DNA of 40,617 nt. It comes from Terriglobia bacterium. GTDB taxonomy: Bacteria > Acidobacteriota > Terriglobia > Acidiferrales > UBA7541. The position numbers were made by a program, and so were the translations under genes. The stretch spans positions 1 through 40,617 of the forward strand of contig JAIQFG010000067.1 of NCBI GenBank assembly GCA_020073375.1. Direction: 5' to 3'. Under the pieces are notes generated by a model that saw only the letters and a list, made by a program, of their open reading frames with translations, had not been told where the DNA came from and made no database searches. Shown in pieces: positions 32,796-40,546 of this stretch. How positions within the stretch are numbered: position 1 is the stretch's first letter; the number at the start of each line of letters is the position of its first letter.

Positions 32796-33959
32796 TCAGA
32801 TTGTCGCCAGCAGGCCGGCCAGGAGCGCCGCGCGCTCCGGCAACTTCCCGATAACAATATTTTCTCCGGGGCTGTGAGCGCCCTCGCCCACTGCGCCCAG
32901 TCCATCGAGCGTAGGCACGCCCAGAGCCGCCGTAAAATTTCCATCCGAGCCCCCGCCCACGAAAGCTTCGCCGAGCGTGACGCCCATTTTCTTTCCGAGA
33001 GCCCGCGCGTGCGCATACAATGCGGCGCCGGTCTTCCGCTCCATGGGCGGCCGGCTGAACCCGCCGCGAACCTGCAGCTTCGCGCCGGCGAGGATCGGCC
33101 GCAGCGCCCGGAATTTCCGCTCGAGCGCGCGCATGTCTTCGGCGCGCGATGCACGCGCATCCACCAGCACCCGTGCGTGGTCGGCAATCACATTGGTACG
33201 TGTTCCACCCTCGATCACTCCGGCGTTCACGGTAATCCCCCGGCGTGCCTGGTTCCATCGCGCAATGCGCGCAATCTGCCGCGCGATTTCCTCGATGGCG
33301 TTGACGCCGTCCTGGGGATTCAGCCCTGCGTGCGCGGCGCGCCCGGTGGCCACGATCTCAAATTCCCCGACGCCCTTGCGCCCCGTCTTCACGCGGCCGT
33401 CGCGCCCCAGCGCCGGCTCCAGAACGAGGACAGCATCACTGCGCCGGGCCTCGCGTTCGATGATCCGTCGCGAAGTTTCGCTGCCAATTTCCTCGTCGCT
33501 GGTCCACAAGAATACAAAGCGCTTTTCCGGCCGGAAGCCCGCAGCCGCCAGAGCATCCACCGCGTATAGGGCAATCGCCAGCCCGCCCTTCATGTCAAAC
33601 GCGCCCGGACCCCACGCGCGCCCCTGCGACACGCGGAACGGCATCCGAGCAATCGTTCCCGCCTCGTACACCGTGTCCAGATGGCCCAGCACAAGAATCT
33701 GGCCGCTGGATCGCCTCCCGCTTGCCGGCCATTCCGCATGAATGTGGTTCCCGCGCTCGCGCTGCCGCAGAATGCTTACTCTCGCCCCGCGTCGTTTCCA
33801 CTCCGCCGCGACGATCTTCCCGAACCGATCCACGGCGGCCTTATCGAAGCTTGGCGATTCGGCACGCACAAAGCGGCCCAATAGGCGCGCCATCGCTGGC
33901 TCGCGGGATTTCAACCAGTTGAAACCTCGCATGGCGGGATAGAATTGTTTTTTCAGCAC
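32796..33959 (-). CDS. M20 family metallopeptidase (carboxypeptidase G2-like)
   Basis: 387 residues with a full two-zinc site: His93 and Asp95 in LGHLDTV, bridging Asp122 in GPGAFDMKGG, base Glu156 with Glu157 in TSDEEIGS, Glu181 in LEPALG, and His362 in EGAHSPGE. The dimerisation-domain block GRAAHAGLNPQDGVNAIE (about 208-225) is that of CPG2. No signal peptide is apparent, so probably cytoplasmic. Removes C-terminal amino acids from peptides or N-acyl amino acids; exact substrate unknown. Start could also be Met10. Same strand as hpnJ but upstream of it across the REP pair, likely separate. Confidence 0.93.
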   Translation of the reverse strand: MLKKQFYPAMRGFNWLKSREPAMARLLGRFVRAESPSFDKAAVDRFGKIVAAEWKRRGARVSILRQRERGNHIHAEWPASGRRSSGQILVLGHLDTVYEAGTIARMPFRVSQGRAWGPGAFDMKGGLAIALYAVDALAAAGFRPEKRFVFLWTSDEEIGSETSRRIIEREARRSDAVLVLEPALGRDGRVKTGRKGVGEFEIVATGRAAHAGLNPQDGVNAIEEIARQIARIARWNQARRGITVNAGVIEGGTRTNVIADHARVLVDARASRAEDMRALERKFRALRPILAGAKLQVRGGFSRPPMERKTGAALYAHARALGKKMGVTLGEAFVGGGSDGNFTAALGVPTLDGLGAVGEGAHSPGENIVIGKLPERAALLAGLLATI

Positions 33960-34157
33960 GCCGCAATGCTAACAACCCGCGGTCCGGCGAGCAACCCGCG
34001 TATGTCCATACAGAATAATTTCGCAAGGGCAAACCGATTTGCTGTCCAGCCGGACGCTGAAGTATTGCAACCAAGTTCCGGTCAGATGAATATCCCGCAA
34101 GATTGGGGATGTTTCGGGCCAATTATTCCGCCGAAAAGGGGCAACGCCGCCGGGTCG

Positions 34158-34955
34158 CTAACCCTGCGCGATCCGTTCCAGGGCCGCCCGGTCGAGGATG
34201 GTGAGTGCGGAGCCTTTCACGGCCAGCAAGTTTTTCTTCTTCAGGTCTGCAAAGGCGCGCGTCACCGTCTCCCGGGTCGTGCCGATATTCTGCGCAATTT
34301 CTTCATGCGTGAAATTCAGTGTGACTTTCAGCGCGCCTTTTTCCGATTTGCGGTCCGCGATCAGGTCCAGCAGAAAGCCGGCCAGTTTTTCTTCAGCCGA
34401 ATGCGATAGCCCGATGGCGCGTATTTCCGAGATGGCCCTGTGGTAGGTCTTGCCAAGTTGCTGGGCCACGCGCAAGGCTACTTCTCCGAACTCGCTGATA
34501 AAGGCCAGGAAATCCTTGGTGGATATGAAATTTATCTGGGCCGGCTCGACCACTTCGGCCTGCAGCTCATAGGCAGTTCCCGTGACCGTCGCGGGCAGGC
34601 CCAGAACTTCTCCCGGCTCGGAAAGCCGCACAATGAGGGTCTTCCCATCGATCGAGGAGGTGGAAAGCTTGACGCGTCCCGTGCATACGATGTAGACCCC
34701 GCGCGCGGTTTGCCCCTCCACAAACAGGGTCGCGCCCTTTGGATACGAAGACGGCGAGGTAATGATGGCCAGGCGCTGCACCGCCGCGGGCGGCAGGTTG
34801 CAAAAAACCATGTCCTCGCGGTGAGGGCACGTCAGGCAGCTTTCGATGATTTCAATGCCGTAGGGCGCGCGCACTGAATTTGGTCCCTGAATACGGTCCT
34901 TGCCAAGGGGTACCAGGCGGAAGCGGCCAACCGGAGGTGAGGAATCCTTTGCCAT
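34158..34955 (-). CDS. Crp/Fnr family transcriptional regulator
   Basis: 265 residues. N-terminal Cys cluster ESCLTCPHREDMVFCNL (Cys40, Cys43, Cys52), then the cNMP-type beta-roll (about 60-150; GATLFVEGQTARGVYIVCTG with Cys91, SEPGEVLGLP), the dimer helix, and a winged helix (about 200-262). The recognition helix reads GTTRETVTRAF, with Arg-Glu-x-x-x-Arg as in E. coli CRP, not the ETISR of FNR. So binding of TGTGA half-sites is expected, and two are found upstream. The Cys spacing (2, 8) differs from FNR (2, 5), so an iron-sulfur role is open. It may sense oxygen or redox, or a nucleotide. Confidence 0.93.
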   Translation of the reverse strand: MAKDSSPPVGRFRLVPLGKDRIQGPNSVRAPYGIEIIESCLTCPHREDMVFCNLPPAAVQRLAIITSPSSYPKGATLFVEGQTARGVYIVCTGRVKLSTSSIDGKTLIVRLSEPGEVLGLPATVTGTAYELQAEVVEPAQINFISTKDFLAFISEFGEVALRVAQQLGKTYHRAISEIRAIGLSHSAEEKLAGFLLDLIADRKSEKGALKVTLNFTHEEIAQNIGTTRETVTRAFADLKKKNLLAVKGSALTILDRAALERIAQG

Positions 34956-34998
34956 TGCACTTCAGTTAACAATTAGAACAGGATGTTTCCGGGGCTGA

Positions 34999-35014
34999 TG
35001 TGATAGCCATCACA
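34999..35014. promoter_or_regulatory. CRP-type operator dyad 1
   Basis: TGTGA-TAGCCA-TCACA: perfect match to the CRP consensus TGTGA-N6-TCACA. Centre 35006.5, 51 bp upstream of the regulator's start codon and 170 bp upstream of the divergent PilZ gene. Confidence 0.75.
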
Positions 35015-35020
35015 CAAAAT

Positions 35021-35036
35021 CGTGACATCTATCACG
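35021..35036. promoter_or_regulatory. CRP-type operator dyad 2
   Basis: CGTGA-CATCTA-TCACG: perfect inverted dyad with one base changed in each half from CRP consensus. Centre 35028.5, 22 bp (two helical turns) from dyad 1, so two dimers would lie on the same face of the DNA. Confidence 0.68.
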
Positions 35037-35175
35037 ATGCAAAGTCTTCATTCCCACATTGGCATCTCCCCGCTTCCGCAAGGGTTAGCAGTTCGACATC
35101 GCCCCGCTGGCGCAAAAGCACGGAAGATGTTCGGATAGGTGTAGGAAAGCGAGCGCTGGTGAGGAGATTCCAAAC

Positions 35176-35700
35176 ATGGCCCCAGACCCTCAGGTGAATC
35201 CGGCCGACGCGGCCGTCGCGAAGAATGAACGGCGGCGAAATCTTCGCTTTCCGCTCGTGGCCATGATTGAAGTTGTCGATATCAAGTCCCAAGCGAAAGT
35301 CACCGGCCGCACCAACGATCTCGGCTTGGGCGGATGCTACGTGGATACGCTAAGCCCCTTCCCCATCGGCGCATCCGTGAAGCTCGTCATCGAAAGAGAC
35401 GGCAAGACCTTTTCGGCCGAGGGAAAGGTCGTCTACTCCCAACACGGAATGGGAATGGGGATCGCGTTCACTGCTGCGACCCGCGGCGATATCCGCCTGT
35501 TTCAAAATTGGATACTCGAATTGAGCGGAAAAGGGACGCTGGAGCCGGACTTAGCCGCGCCGCCTCAGGCCCTTGACGCCGAAGCCGGGCCCAATCCTGC
35601 CGTTCACGACGTTGTCCGCGAATTGATCCTCATCCTGATGCGCAAGAATTTGCTCGGCGATCCGGAAGGCAAAGAGCTGCTTCGCCGCCTCCAGCAGTAA
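35176..35700 (+). CDS. PilZ-domain protein
   Basis: 174 residues. A PilZ domain occupies about 18-115: ERRRNLRFPL followed by NDLGLGGCYVDT, the usual RxxxR and (D/N)xSxxG c-di-GMP motifs with Leu in place of Ser. The GKVVYSQHGMGMGIAF strand closes the barrel. The C-terminal 45 residues are a helical tail (VRELILILMRKNLL...ELLRRLQQ). No membrane segment. GAGGAG precedes the ATG by about 10 nt. Divergent from the Crp/Fnr gene with both CRP-type dyads in between, so it may be under that regulator. Cytoplasmic c-di-GMP effector of unknown output. Confidence 0.9.
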   Translation: MAPDPQVNPADAAVAKNERRRNLRFPLVAMIEVVDIKSQAKVTGRTNDLGLGGCYVDTLSPFPIGASVKLVIERDGKTFSAEGKVVYSQHGMGMGIAFTAATRGDIRLFQNWILELSGKGTLEPDLAAPPQALDAEAGPNPAVHDVVRELILILMRKNLLGDPEGKELLRRLQQ

Positions 35701-35765
35701 ATCGCGGTTCCACAGTGAGTTCCCGCTCCAATACCACCTGAATTGCCGCAAACGGCGAACCGCGT

Positions 35766-35793
35766 TTGCTGCGCGCAGCGTTTCGCATATAAT
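35766..35793 (+). promoter_or_regulatory. probable promoter of fabZ-lpxA operon
   Basis: Perfect -10 TATAAT (35788-35793); weak -35 TTGCTG (35766-35771) at 16 bp. Predicted 5' leader of about 135 nt before fabZ. Confidence 0.5.
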
Positions 35794-35934
35794 CGAAATC
35801 TAAACTTGTTCCGTCTAGCTCCCTCGTGCATCCCGGGACGAGCCGGGCGCGGGCCGGGCGTTTCCGGCAATGGATTCCCCCGATGCGGGGTGAACGGGAA
35901 GCGCGGCGCCCGCCGGGAAAATTGAGGCGAAGAA

Positions 35935-36429
35935 ATGATTCTTGACAGCGTGGGCATCCAGAAAATTCTGCCGCACCGCTATCCGTTCCTGCTGGTGGAC
36001 AGCATTCTCGAAATCGACCGGCTCAAGCGCATCGTCGGCCTGAAAAGCGTGTCCATCAATGAAAGTTATTTTCAGGGGCATTTCCCAGGTAAGCCCGTGA
36101 TGCCGGGCGTGCTGATCATCGAAGGCATGGCGCAGACCGGCGGCCTGCTGCTCCTGCTGGAAATACCCGACCGTGAGAAGAAGCTTTTGTATTTCGCCGC
36201 CGTGGACGAGGCGCGTTTCCGCCGCCCGGTCGTGCCCGGGGACCAGTTGCGCATGGAAGTGACCGTGCTGAAATACCGGCCCGCGTATTGCAAACTGCAC
36301 GCCGTGGCCACGGTCAACGGGGAAGTGGCCGCTGAAGCGACCTTGAAATGCATGTTGGTGGACCGCGATCCAGTAACCGAGCCCAGCGAAGCCCCCGCGG
36401 ACGCCGCCGTAGGTACTCGCGATGAGTGA
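35935..36429 (+). CDS. fabZ: 3-hydroxyacyl-ACP dehydratase FabZ
   Basis: 164 residues. Hot-dog fold with the catalytic pair His49 and Glu63 in GHFPGKPVMPGVLIIEGMAQ. The opening MILDSVGIQKILPHRYPFLL is typical. It dehydrates 3-hydroxyacyl-ACP in fatty-acid elongation. Being next to lpxA fits the shared 3-hydroxyacyl-ACP pool for lipid A. The C-terminal 15 residues are an Ala/Pro-rich extension. GAGGCG precedes the ATG. Its stop overlaps the lpxA start by 8 bp, so the two are translationally coupled. Confidence 0.96.
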   Translation: MILDSVGIQKILPHRYPFLLVDSILEIDRLKRIVGLKSVSINESYFQGHFPGKPVMPGVLIIEGMAQTGGLLLLLEIPDREKKLLYFAAVDEARFRRPVVPGDQLRMEVTVLKYRPAYCKLHAVATVNGEVAAEATLKCMLVDRDPVTEPSEAPADAAVGTRDE

Positions 36430-37201
36430 AGTCGATCCCCGAGCCATCGTTTCCCCCAGCTCGCGCATCGGCAGCGGAGTCCGCGTCGCTGCTTTCGCCG
36501 TGGTCGGCGACGAGGTGGAATTGGGCGTGGGGTGCACACTGGCGCCGCACGCCGTTGTGCGAGGCCCGGCGCGGATCGGTCCTAAGAATGTATTCGACTC
36601 CTTCTGCTCGGTGGGCGGCGATCCCCAGGATTTGAAATTTCACGGTGAGCGCACCGAACTGGTCGTCGGCGAGGGAAATCATTTTCGCGAATTCTGCACC
36701 GTGAGCCGCGGCACCACGTCGGGCGGCGGCGTCACGCGCATCGGCGACAATAATCTGTTCATGGCCTACTCCCACGTGGCCCACGATTGCATCGTGGGAA
36801 GCCACACCGTGTTCGCCAATGGCGCGACGCTCGCCGGGCACGTTGCCGTGGGCGACCACGCCAGCGTCGGCGCGTTCAGTCCGGTGCACCAGTTCTGCCG
36901 CGTGGGCCGCTTCGCATACATCGGCGCATGCACGGTGATCACCCAGGACGTGCCGCCATTTTCCCGCGTGGTCACCGAACGCGAGACCCATTGCTACGGC
37001 GTGAATACTGTGGGACTGGAACGCCGCGGCTTCGATCGCCAGCGCCTGGAAACCATCGAGCGCGCTTTCCGCCTGCTGCTCCGCTCCAAGCTCAATACGT
37101 CACAAGCCGTGGAGCAGATGCGCGCGCAACTCAACGGCTCGCCGGACATCCGCGAACTTGTGGAATTCATTGAAACGGCGCAGCGCGGCCTGCACAAGTG
37201 A
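36422..37201 (+). CDS. lpxA: UDP-N-acetylglucosamine acyltransferase LpxA
   Basis: 259 residues. Left-handed beta-helix with hexapeptide turns from the N-terminus; GDPQDLKFHGE and AYSHVAHDCIVG (His121 corresponds to E. coli catalytic His125), then ITQDVPPFSRVVTE, and a C-terminal helical bundle. It puts 3-hydroxyacyl on UDP-GlcNAc (or its 3-amino analogue), step one of lipid A. Overlaps fabZ by 8 bp and lpxI by 4 bp. Cytoplasmic homotrimer by family. Confidence 0.96.
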   Translation: MSEVDPRAIVSPSSRIGSGVRVAAFAVVGDEVELGVGCTLAPHAVVRGPARIGPKNVFDSFCSVGGDPQDLKFHGERTELVVGEGNHFREFCTVSRGTTSGGGVTRIGDNNLFMAYSHVAHDCIVGSHTVFANGATLAGHVAVGDHASVGAFSPVHQFCRVGRFAYIGACTVITQDVPPFSRVVTERETHCYGVNTVGLERRGFDRQRLETIERAFRLLLRSKLNTSQAVEQMRAQLNGSPDIRELVEFIETAQRGLHK

Positions 37202-38097
37202 GTTCCTTCACGCCCACGCCCGCCTCGCCTGCCGCGGACGCGTCCGCCGGCTGGGGCCTCATCGCCGGCAATGGCCAATTTCCGTTTCTGGTGCTGGAGG
37301 CGGCGCGCAACCAGGGCATCGACCTGGCCGTGATCGCCATCCGCGAGGAAGCCTCGCCCGAGCTGGAAAAAATCGCATCGCGCCTGCACTGGGTCAGCCT
37401 GGGCGAGTTGTCCCGCACGCTCGAATTGCTGCACCAGGAAGGCGTAACGCGCGCCGTGATGGCCGGGCAGGTGAAACACAATAAAATTTTCAGTTCGATT
37501 CGCCCGGATTGGAAACTCGCGAAGCTGTTGCTTTCGCTGCCGCTGAAAAATACCGATTCGCTAATCGGCGCGGTCGCGCGCGTTCTCGAATCCGAGGGCA
37601 TTCAACTGGTGGACTCGACCACGTTTCTCAAGCCGCTGATTCCCGCGCCCGGAGTGCTCACCAAACGCGCGCCGGATGCGCGCGAGGCGGCCGACATCGC
37701 TTACGGCCGCGAAATCGCGCGGCAGATTGCGGGCCTCGACCTCGGGCAAACTGTCGTGATCCGCGATCTGGCCTGCGTCGCCGTCGAAGCTATGGAGGGC
37801 ACGGACGAAACCATGGAGCGCGCCGCGCGCCTTGCCGGCGGCGCCTCGCTGGTCCTGGTCAAGGTCAGCAAGCCAAGGCAGGACATGCGATTCGATGTAC
37901 CCGTCGTGGGCCTGAAAACCGTCGAAGTAATGCGCCGGTGCCATGTTTCCGCGCTGGGGATGGACGCGGGGCGCACACTTCTGTTTGACCGCGAGCGTGT
38001 GATCCAGGCAGCCGACGCCGCGGGCATCGCCATTGAAGCATTTCCGCTGGACGCCATCGGGGTGGCGCAGTTGCCGGCGACACAGGGGAAGCGTTGA
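37198..38097 (+). CDS. lpxI: UDP-2,3-diacylglucosamine pyrophosphatase LpxI
   Basis: 299 residues from a GTG that overlaps the lpxA stop (GTGA). LpxI-family features: GWGLIAGNGQFPFLVLEAAR at about 18-37, GVTRAVMAGQVKHNKIF, the LTKRAPDAREAADIAYGREIA block, VVIRDLACVAVEAMEGTDET, and VPVVGLKTVEVM with CHVSALGMDAGRTLLFD. LpxI makes lipid X from UDP-2,3-diacyl-GlcN in bacteria that lack LpxH. About 17 residues at the N-terminus are extra, Ala/Pro-rich. Third gene of the lipid A operon. Confidence 0.94.
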   Translation: MSSFTPTPASPAADASAGWGLIAGNGQFPFLVLEAARNQGIDLAVIAIREEASPELEKIASRLHWVSLGELSRTLELLHQEGVTRAVMAGQVKHNKIFSSIRPDWKLAKLLLSLPLKNTDSLIGAVARVLESEGIQLVDSTTFLKPLIPAPGVLTKRAPDAREAADIAYGREIARQIAGLDLGQTVVIRDLACVAVEAMEGTDETMERAARLAGGASLVLVKVSKPRQDMRFDVPVVGLKTVEVMRRCHVSALGMDAGRTLLFDRERVIQAADAAGIAIEAFPLDAIGVAQLPATQGKR

Positions 38098-38139
38098 GTT
38101 CCGAAATTCAGCGGGTGTGGGCTCTACTTGGAGCCCACC

Positions 38140-39117
38140 ATGAATAAGACCCGAGTAGCCGTGGTCGGCGCGGGGGATTTTGGGCGCAACCACGCCCGTG
38201 TGTACCGCGAACTCCCCGGCGCTGAACTGGTGGGCATCGTGGACGCGAACGCCGAGCGCGCCGCGAAAATCGCACAGGAATTTTCCACCGAAGTGATTGC
38301 GGACGTGGAAGCGCTGGCCGGGCGCGTGGACGCCGCAAGCGTCGTGGTCCCCACGGTCGAGCACGCCCGCGTCGGCTGCAGGCTCATGGAACTTTGCATC
38401 GACGTAATCGTCGAAAAGCCCATGGCCGCATCTCAGGCCGAAGCTGATGAGCTGATTTCCGCGGCCGCGCGCGGCGGGCGTATTCTGCAAGTTGGGCACC
38501 TCGAACGTTTCAACCCCGGCACTGTCGCGGTCATGCCGGTAATAAATCACCCGCTGTATTTCGAGGTGCATCGCCTCGGCGTGTTTACGCCGCGCAGCCT
38601 TGATATTGATGTCGTGTATGACGTAATGATTCACGACCTGGACATTCTGCTCGCCATCGTCAACGCGCCCGTGGTGGATGTGAAAGCAATCGGCGTGCCG
38701 GTCCTGACCGAAAAGGTGGACATCGCCCACGCGCGCCTGGATTTCGCTTCCGGAGCGGTGGCGAACGTCACCGCCAGCCGCGTTTCCACCGAGCGCGTCC
38801 GCAAGATGCGTTTCTTCCAGAAACACGAATATATCTCCGTGGATTTCACGCGCCAGGACGCGCTGCGCGTGCGCGTGGTCGAGCCCGGCCCGCAACCCAA
38901 ATTCGATTTCACGACGCTGCCGGCCGAGAAGGAAGAGCCGCTGCGCGCCGAGCTGCGCGCGTTCCTGGACAGCGTGCGCACGCGCCGCGCCCCGCTGGTC
39001 GATGGCCCGGCCGGCCGCCGCGCCCTGGAACTGGCCGACCAGGTGATGGCAGGCATCCTCGAGCATGGGCGGCGCGTCCAACTGGGTGCTTTTGCGTCCC
39101 CGCAGGCAAACAAATGA
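38140..39117 (+). CDS. Gfo/Idh/MocA family oxidoreductase in lipid A operon
   Basis: 325 residues. GGAG lies 7 nt before ATG 38140, preferred over the TTG at 38128. Rossmann start VAVVGAGDFGRNHAR (6-20), the EKP motif (92-94; substrate Lys93), and the DVVYDVMIHDLDILLA helix with the conserved Asp/His. C-terminal alpha/beta dimer domain. Reaction unknown: an NAD(P)-dependent sugar dehydrogenase by family. Placement after lpxA and lpxI suggests it works on a UDP-sugar, in the manner of GnnA (UDP-GlcNAc 3-dehydrogenase), whose partner GnnB is not here. Overlaps the TonB-family gene by 4 bp. Confidence 0.85.
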   Translation: MNKTRVAVVGAGDFGRNHARVYRELPGAELVGIVDANAERAAKIAQEFSTEVIADVEALAGRVDAASVVVPTVEHARVGCRLMELCIDVIVEKPMAASQAEADELISAAARGGRILQVGHLERFNPGTVAVMPVINHPLYFEVHRLGVFTPRSLDIDVVYDVMIHDLDILLAIVNAPVVDVKAIGVPVLTEKVDIAHARLDFASGAVANVTASRVSTERVRKMRFFQKHEYISVDFTRQDALRVRVVEPGPQPKFDFTTLPAEKEEPLRAELRAFLDSVRTRRAPLVDGPAGRRALELADQVMAGILEHGRRVQLGAFASPQANK

Positions 39118-40454
39118 TTCCGCGGATTCTGGTGCCGAAAAATGCCCGGCCGTTGGCGTCCGCTTCGGACGCGCCGCCGCGCCGCGTGAGTTCCGAACTC
39201 GACGCGCGCACGCTGGTCCCATCGAACCTGCCGCAGTTCGAGCTCGATGCGCGATCCTCGATTCCTTCCTACTTCAAGCTGGAAGTGTTGGGTGCCGCCA
39301 CCGTCGTCCCGCGGGACAACATGCCGACCACGCCGCTGGACCCGATCAGCAAGATGCCCTCCTACGTGCCGCTGAGCATCCTGGATTCGCGCGTGGCCGT
39401 GCCCAAGGACGCGCATGTCACCACCTTCGAGCCCAAGAAACCTGTCGCCATTCAGGATTTGCCCGATGTCCTCGATCCGGACGTTCTTAACACTGGCGAA
39501 GTAAACCTGATGGCTCAGCCAGTCGAGGAACGCACCTCGGCCTGGAATACCATCGCGCGCTTCGCCTCCATTGCGTTTCACTTCGCGGTGATTCTGCTGA
39601 TCTTGCTTGGACCGAAGGTCTTCCCCGAGCGCCAATCGACGACGGCGGAAATTGCCCGGGATAACGTGACGGATCTCTACCTGCCCAACGACGTCAAAAA
39701 CATCCCAAAAACTCCTTCGCCGCCCCAACCCAAAAGCCCGGTGATGCGCATCGATCCGCGCCTGCTGCGGCGGTTGGCACCACCGCGCGAAGCGCCGCCC
39801 ACATCTATTCCCGCGCCTCCCGAGGCCGAGCGCTCCACGCACGATAACCCGGTGCCGAAATCCGACATCACCGCGCCCATGCCTCATCCGCAGGATAGCC
39901 CCATACGCGCGCCGCAGCCGCTTCCGGATAATCCAACGCCGAACCTCGCGCTGCCGCGGTTTTCGCCCGGCAAGGCCCTGCAGGATTCCCTGCACGAAGC
40001 TCTAAAGGACGGCGGCACATCAAGCGCTGAATTCGGAGGGCCGGTGCCAGGGGGTGGCGGGGGCATAGGCGGTGGTGGTGGCGGCGGAGGAGGACAGGGG
40101 TACCTGGGCGGCGGCTTGACCATGCTCACTCCCACTGAGGGAGTGGATTTCACCACCTATCTGGCCCGCGTCCTAGCCAGCGTGAAGCGCAACTGGTACG
40201 CCGTCATGCCGGAATCGGCGCGCCTGGGAGACCGCGGCAGGGTGGCATTGCAATTCCGGATCATGCGTAATGGCGTGGTCCCAGATGCCGAGCCCGTCAT
40301 GGTCGGAACTTCCGGAAAAGATCCCCTGGACCGCGCTGCGGTGTCCTCAATCCGCGCGTCAACCCCCTTCGAGCCCCTGCCTCCGGCATTCAGCGGCCCC
40401 TATATCGAACTTCGCTTCATCTTCCTGTACAATGTTCCGCAGAACCTCCAGTGA
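39114..40454 (+). CDS. TonB-family energy transducer with long N-terminal repeat region
   Basis: 446 residues. Unlike classical TonB, a 145-residue cytoplasmic part comes first, with four or five imperfect repeats of the form (E/S)-x-LD(A/S)R-x-x-(V/I)P (28-36, 43-51, 57-66, 88-97, and a start-like MIPRILVP). Membrane segment about 149-166 (FASIAFHFAVILLILLG). Then a Pro-rich periplasmic spacer, a poly-Gly stretch (about 310-335), and the TonB C-terminal domain (about 355-446: TYLARVLASVKRNWYAVMP, GRVALQFRIMRNG, LDRAAVSSIRASTPFEPLP). ATG overlaps the previous stop (ATGA). It would carry proton-motive energy to an outer-membrane receptor. Confidence 0.88.
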   Translation: MIPRILVPKNARPLASASDAPPRRVSSELDARTLVPSNLPQFELDARSSIPSYFKLEVLGAATVVPRDNMPTTPLDPISKMPSYVPLSILDSRVAVPKDAHVTTFEPKKPVAIQDLPDVLDPDVLNTGEVNLMAQPVEERTSAWNTIARFASIAFHFAVILLILLGPKVFPERQSTTAEIARDNVTDLYLPNDVKNIPKTPSPPQPKSPVMRIDPRLLRRLAPPREAPPTSIPAPPEAERSTHDNPVPKSDITAPMPHPQDSPIRAPQPLPDNPTPNLALPRFSPGKALQDSLHEALKDGGTSSAEFGGPVPGGGGGIGGGGGGGGGQGYLGGGLTMLTPTEGVDFTTYLARVLASVKRNWYAVMPESARLGDRGRVALQFRIMRNGVVPDAEPVMVGTSGKDPLDRAAVSSIRASTPFEPLPPAFSGPYIELRFIFLYNVPQNLQ

Positions 40455-40546
40455 AGCCGGCGCGCACACAGGTCTCGGGGTTCCTCTTGCTGGCCTTGTT
40501 GTGTCTGGCATATCTCGTGATCCGGTACTGGAAATTCCTAAGATGA
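40451..40546 (+). CDS. 31-aa single-pass membrane small protein
   Basis: GTG at 40451 overlaps the preceding TGA (GTGA) and the ORF's own TGA overlaps the next ATG (ATGA). The product is VKPARTQVSGFLLLALLCLAYLVIRYWKFLR-like: basic start, one hydrophobic segment of about 18 residues, basic end. The overlaps on both sides argue that it is translated. Function unknown; could help assembly of the neighbouring TonB complex. Confidence 0.55.
   Translation: MKPARTQVSGFLLLALLCLAYLVIRYWKFLR

Noticed and set aside
30207..33569. A 1120-codon open frame on the plus strand opposite hpnI, hpnJ and the M20 gene
   Set aside because: It is antisense to three well-recognised genes, is His/Arg/Gln-rich and has no domain. 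Long antisense frames are expected in GC-rich codon usage.
35037..35175. c-di-GMP riboswitch before the PilZ gene
   Set aside because: No GEMM-I/II core seen in the leader.
37561..39222. 553-codon minus frame opposite lpxI and the Gfo/Idh gene; similar frames at 19406-21025 and 28820-29959
   Set aside because: Shadow frames of real genes with Arg/His/Gly bias and no recognisable motifs.
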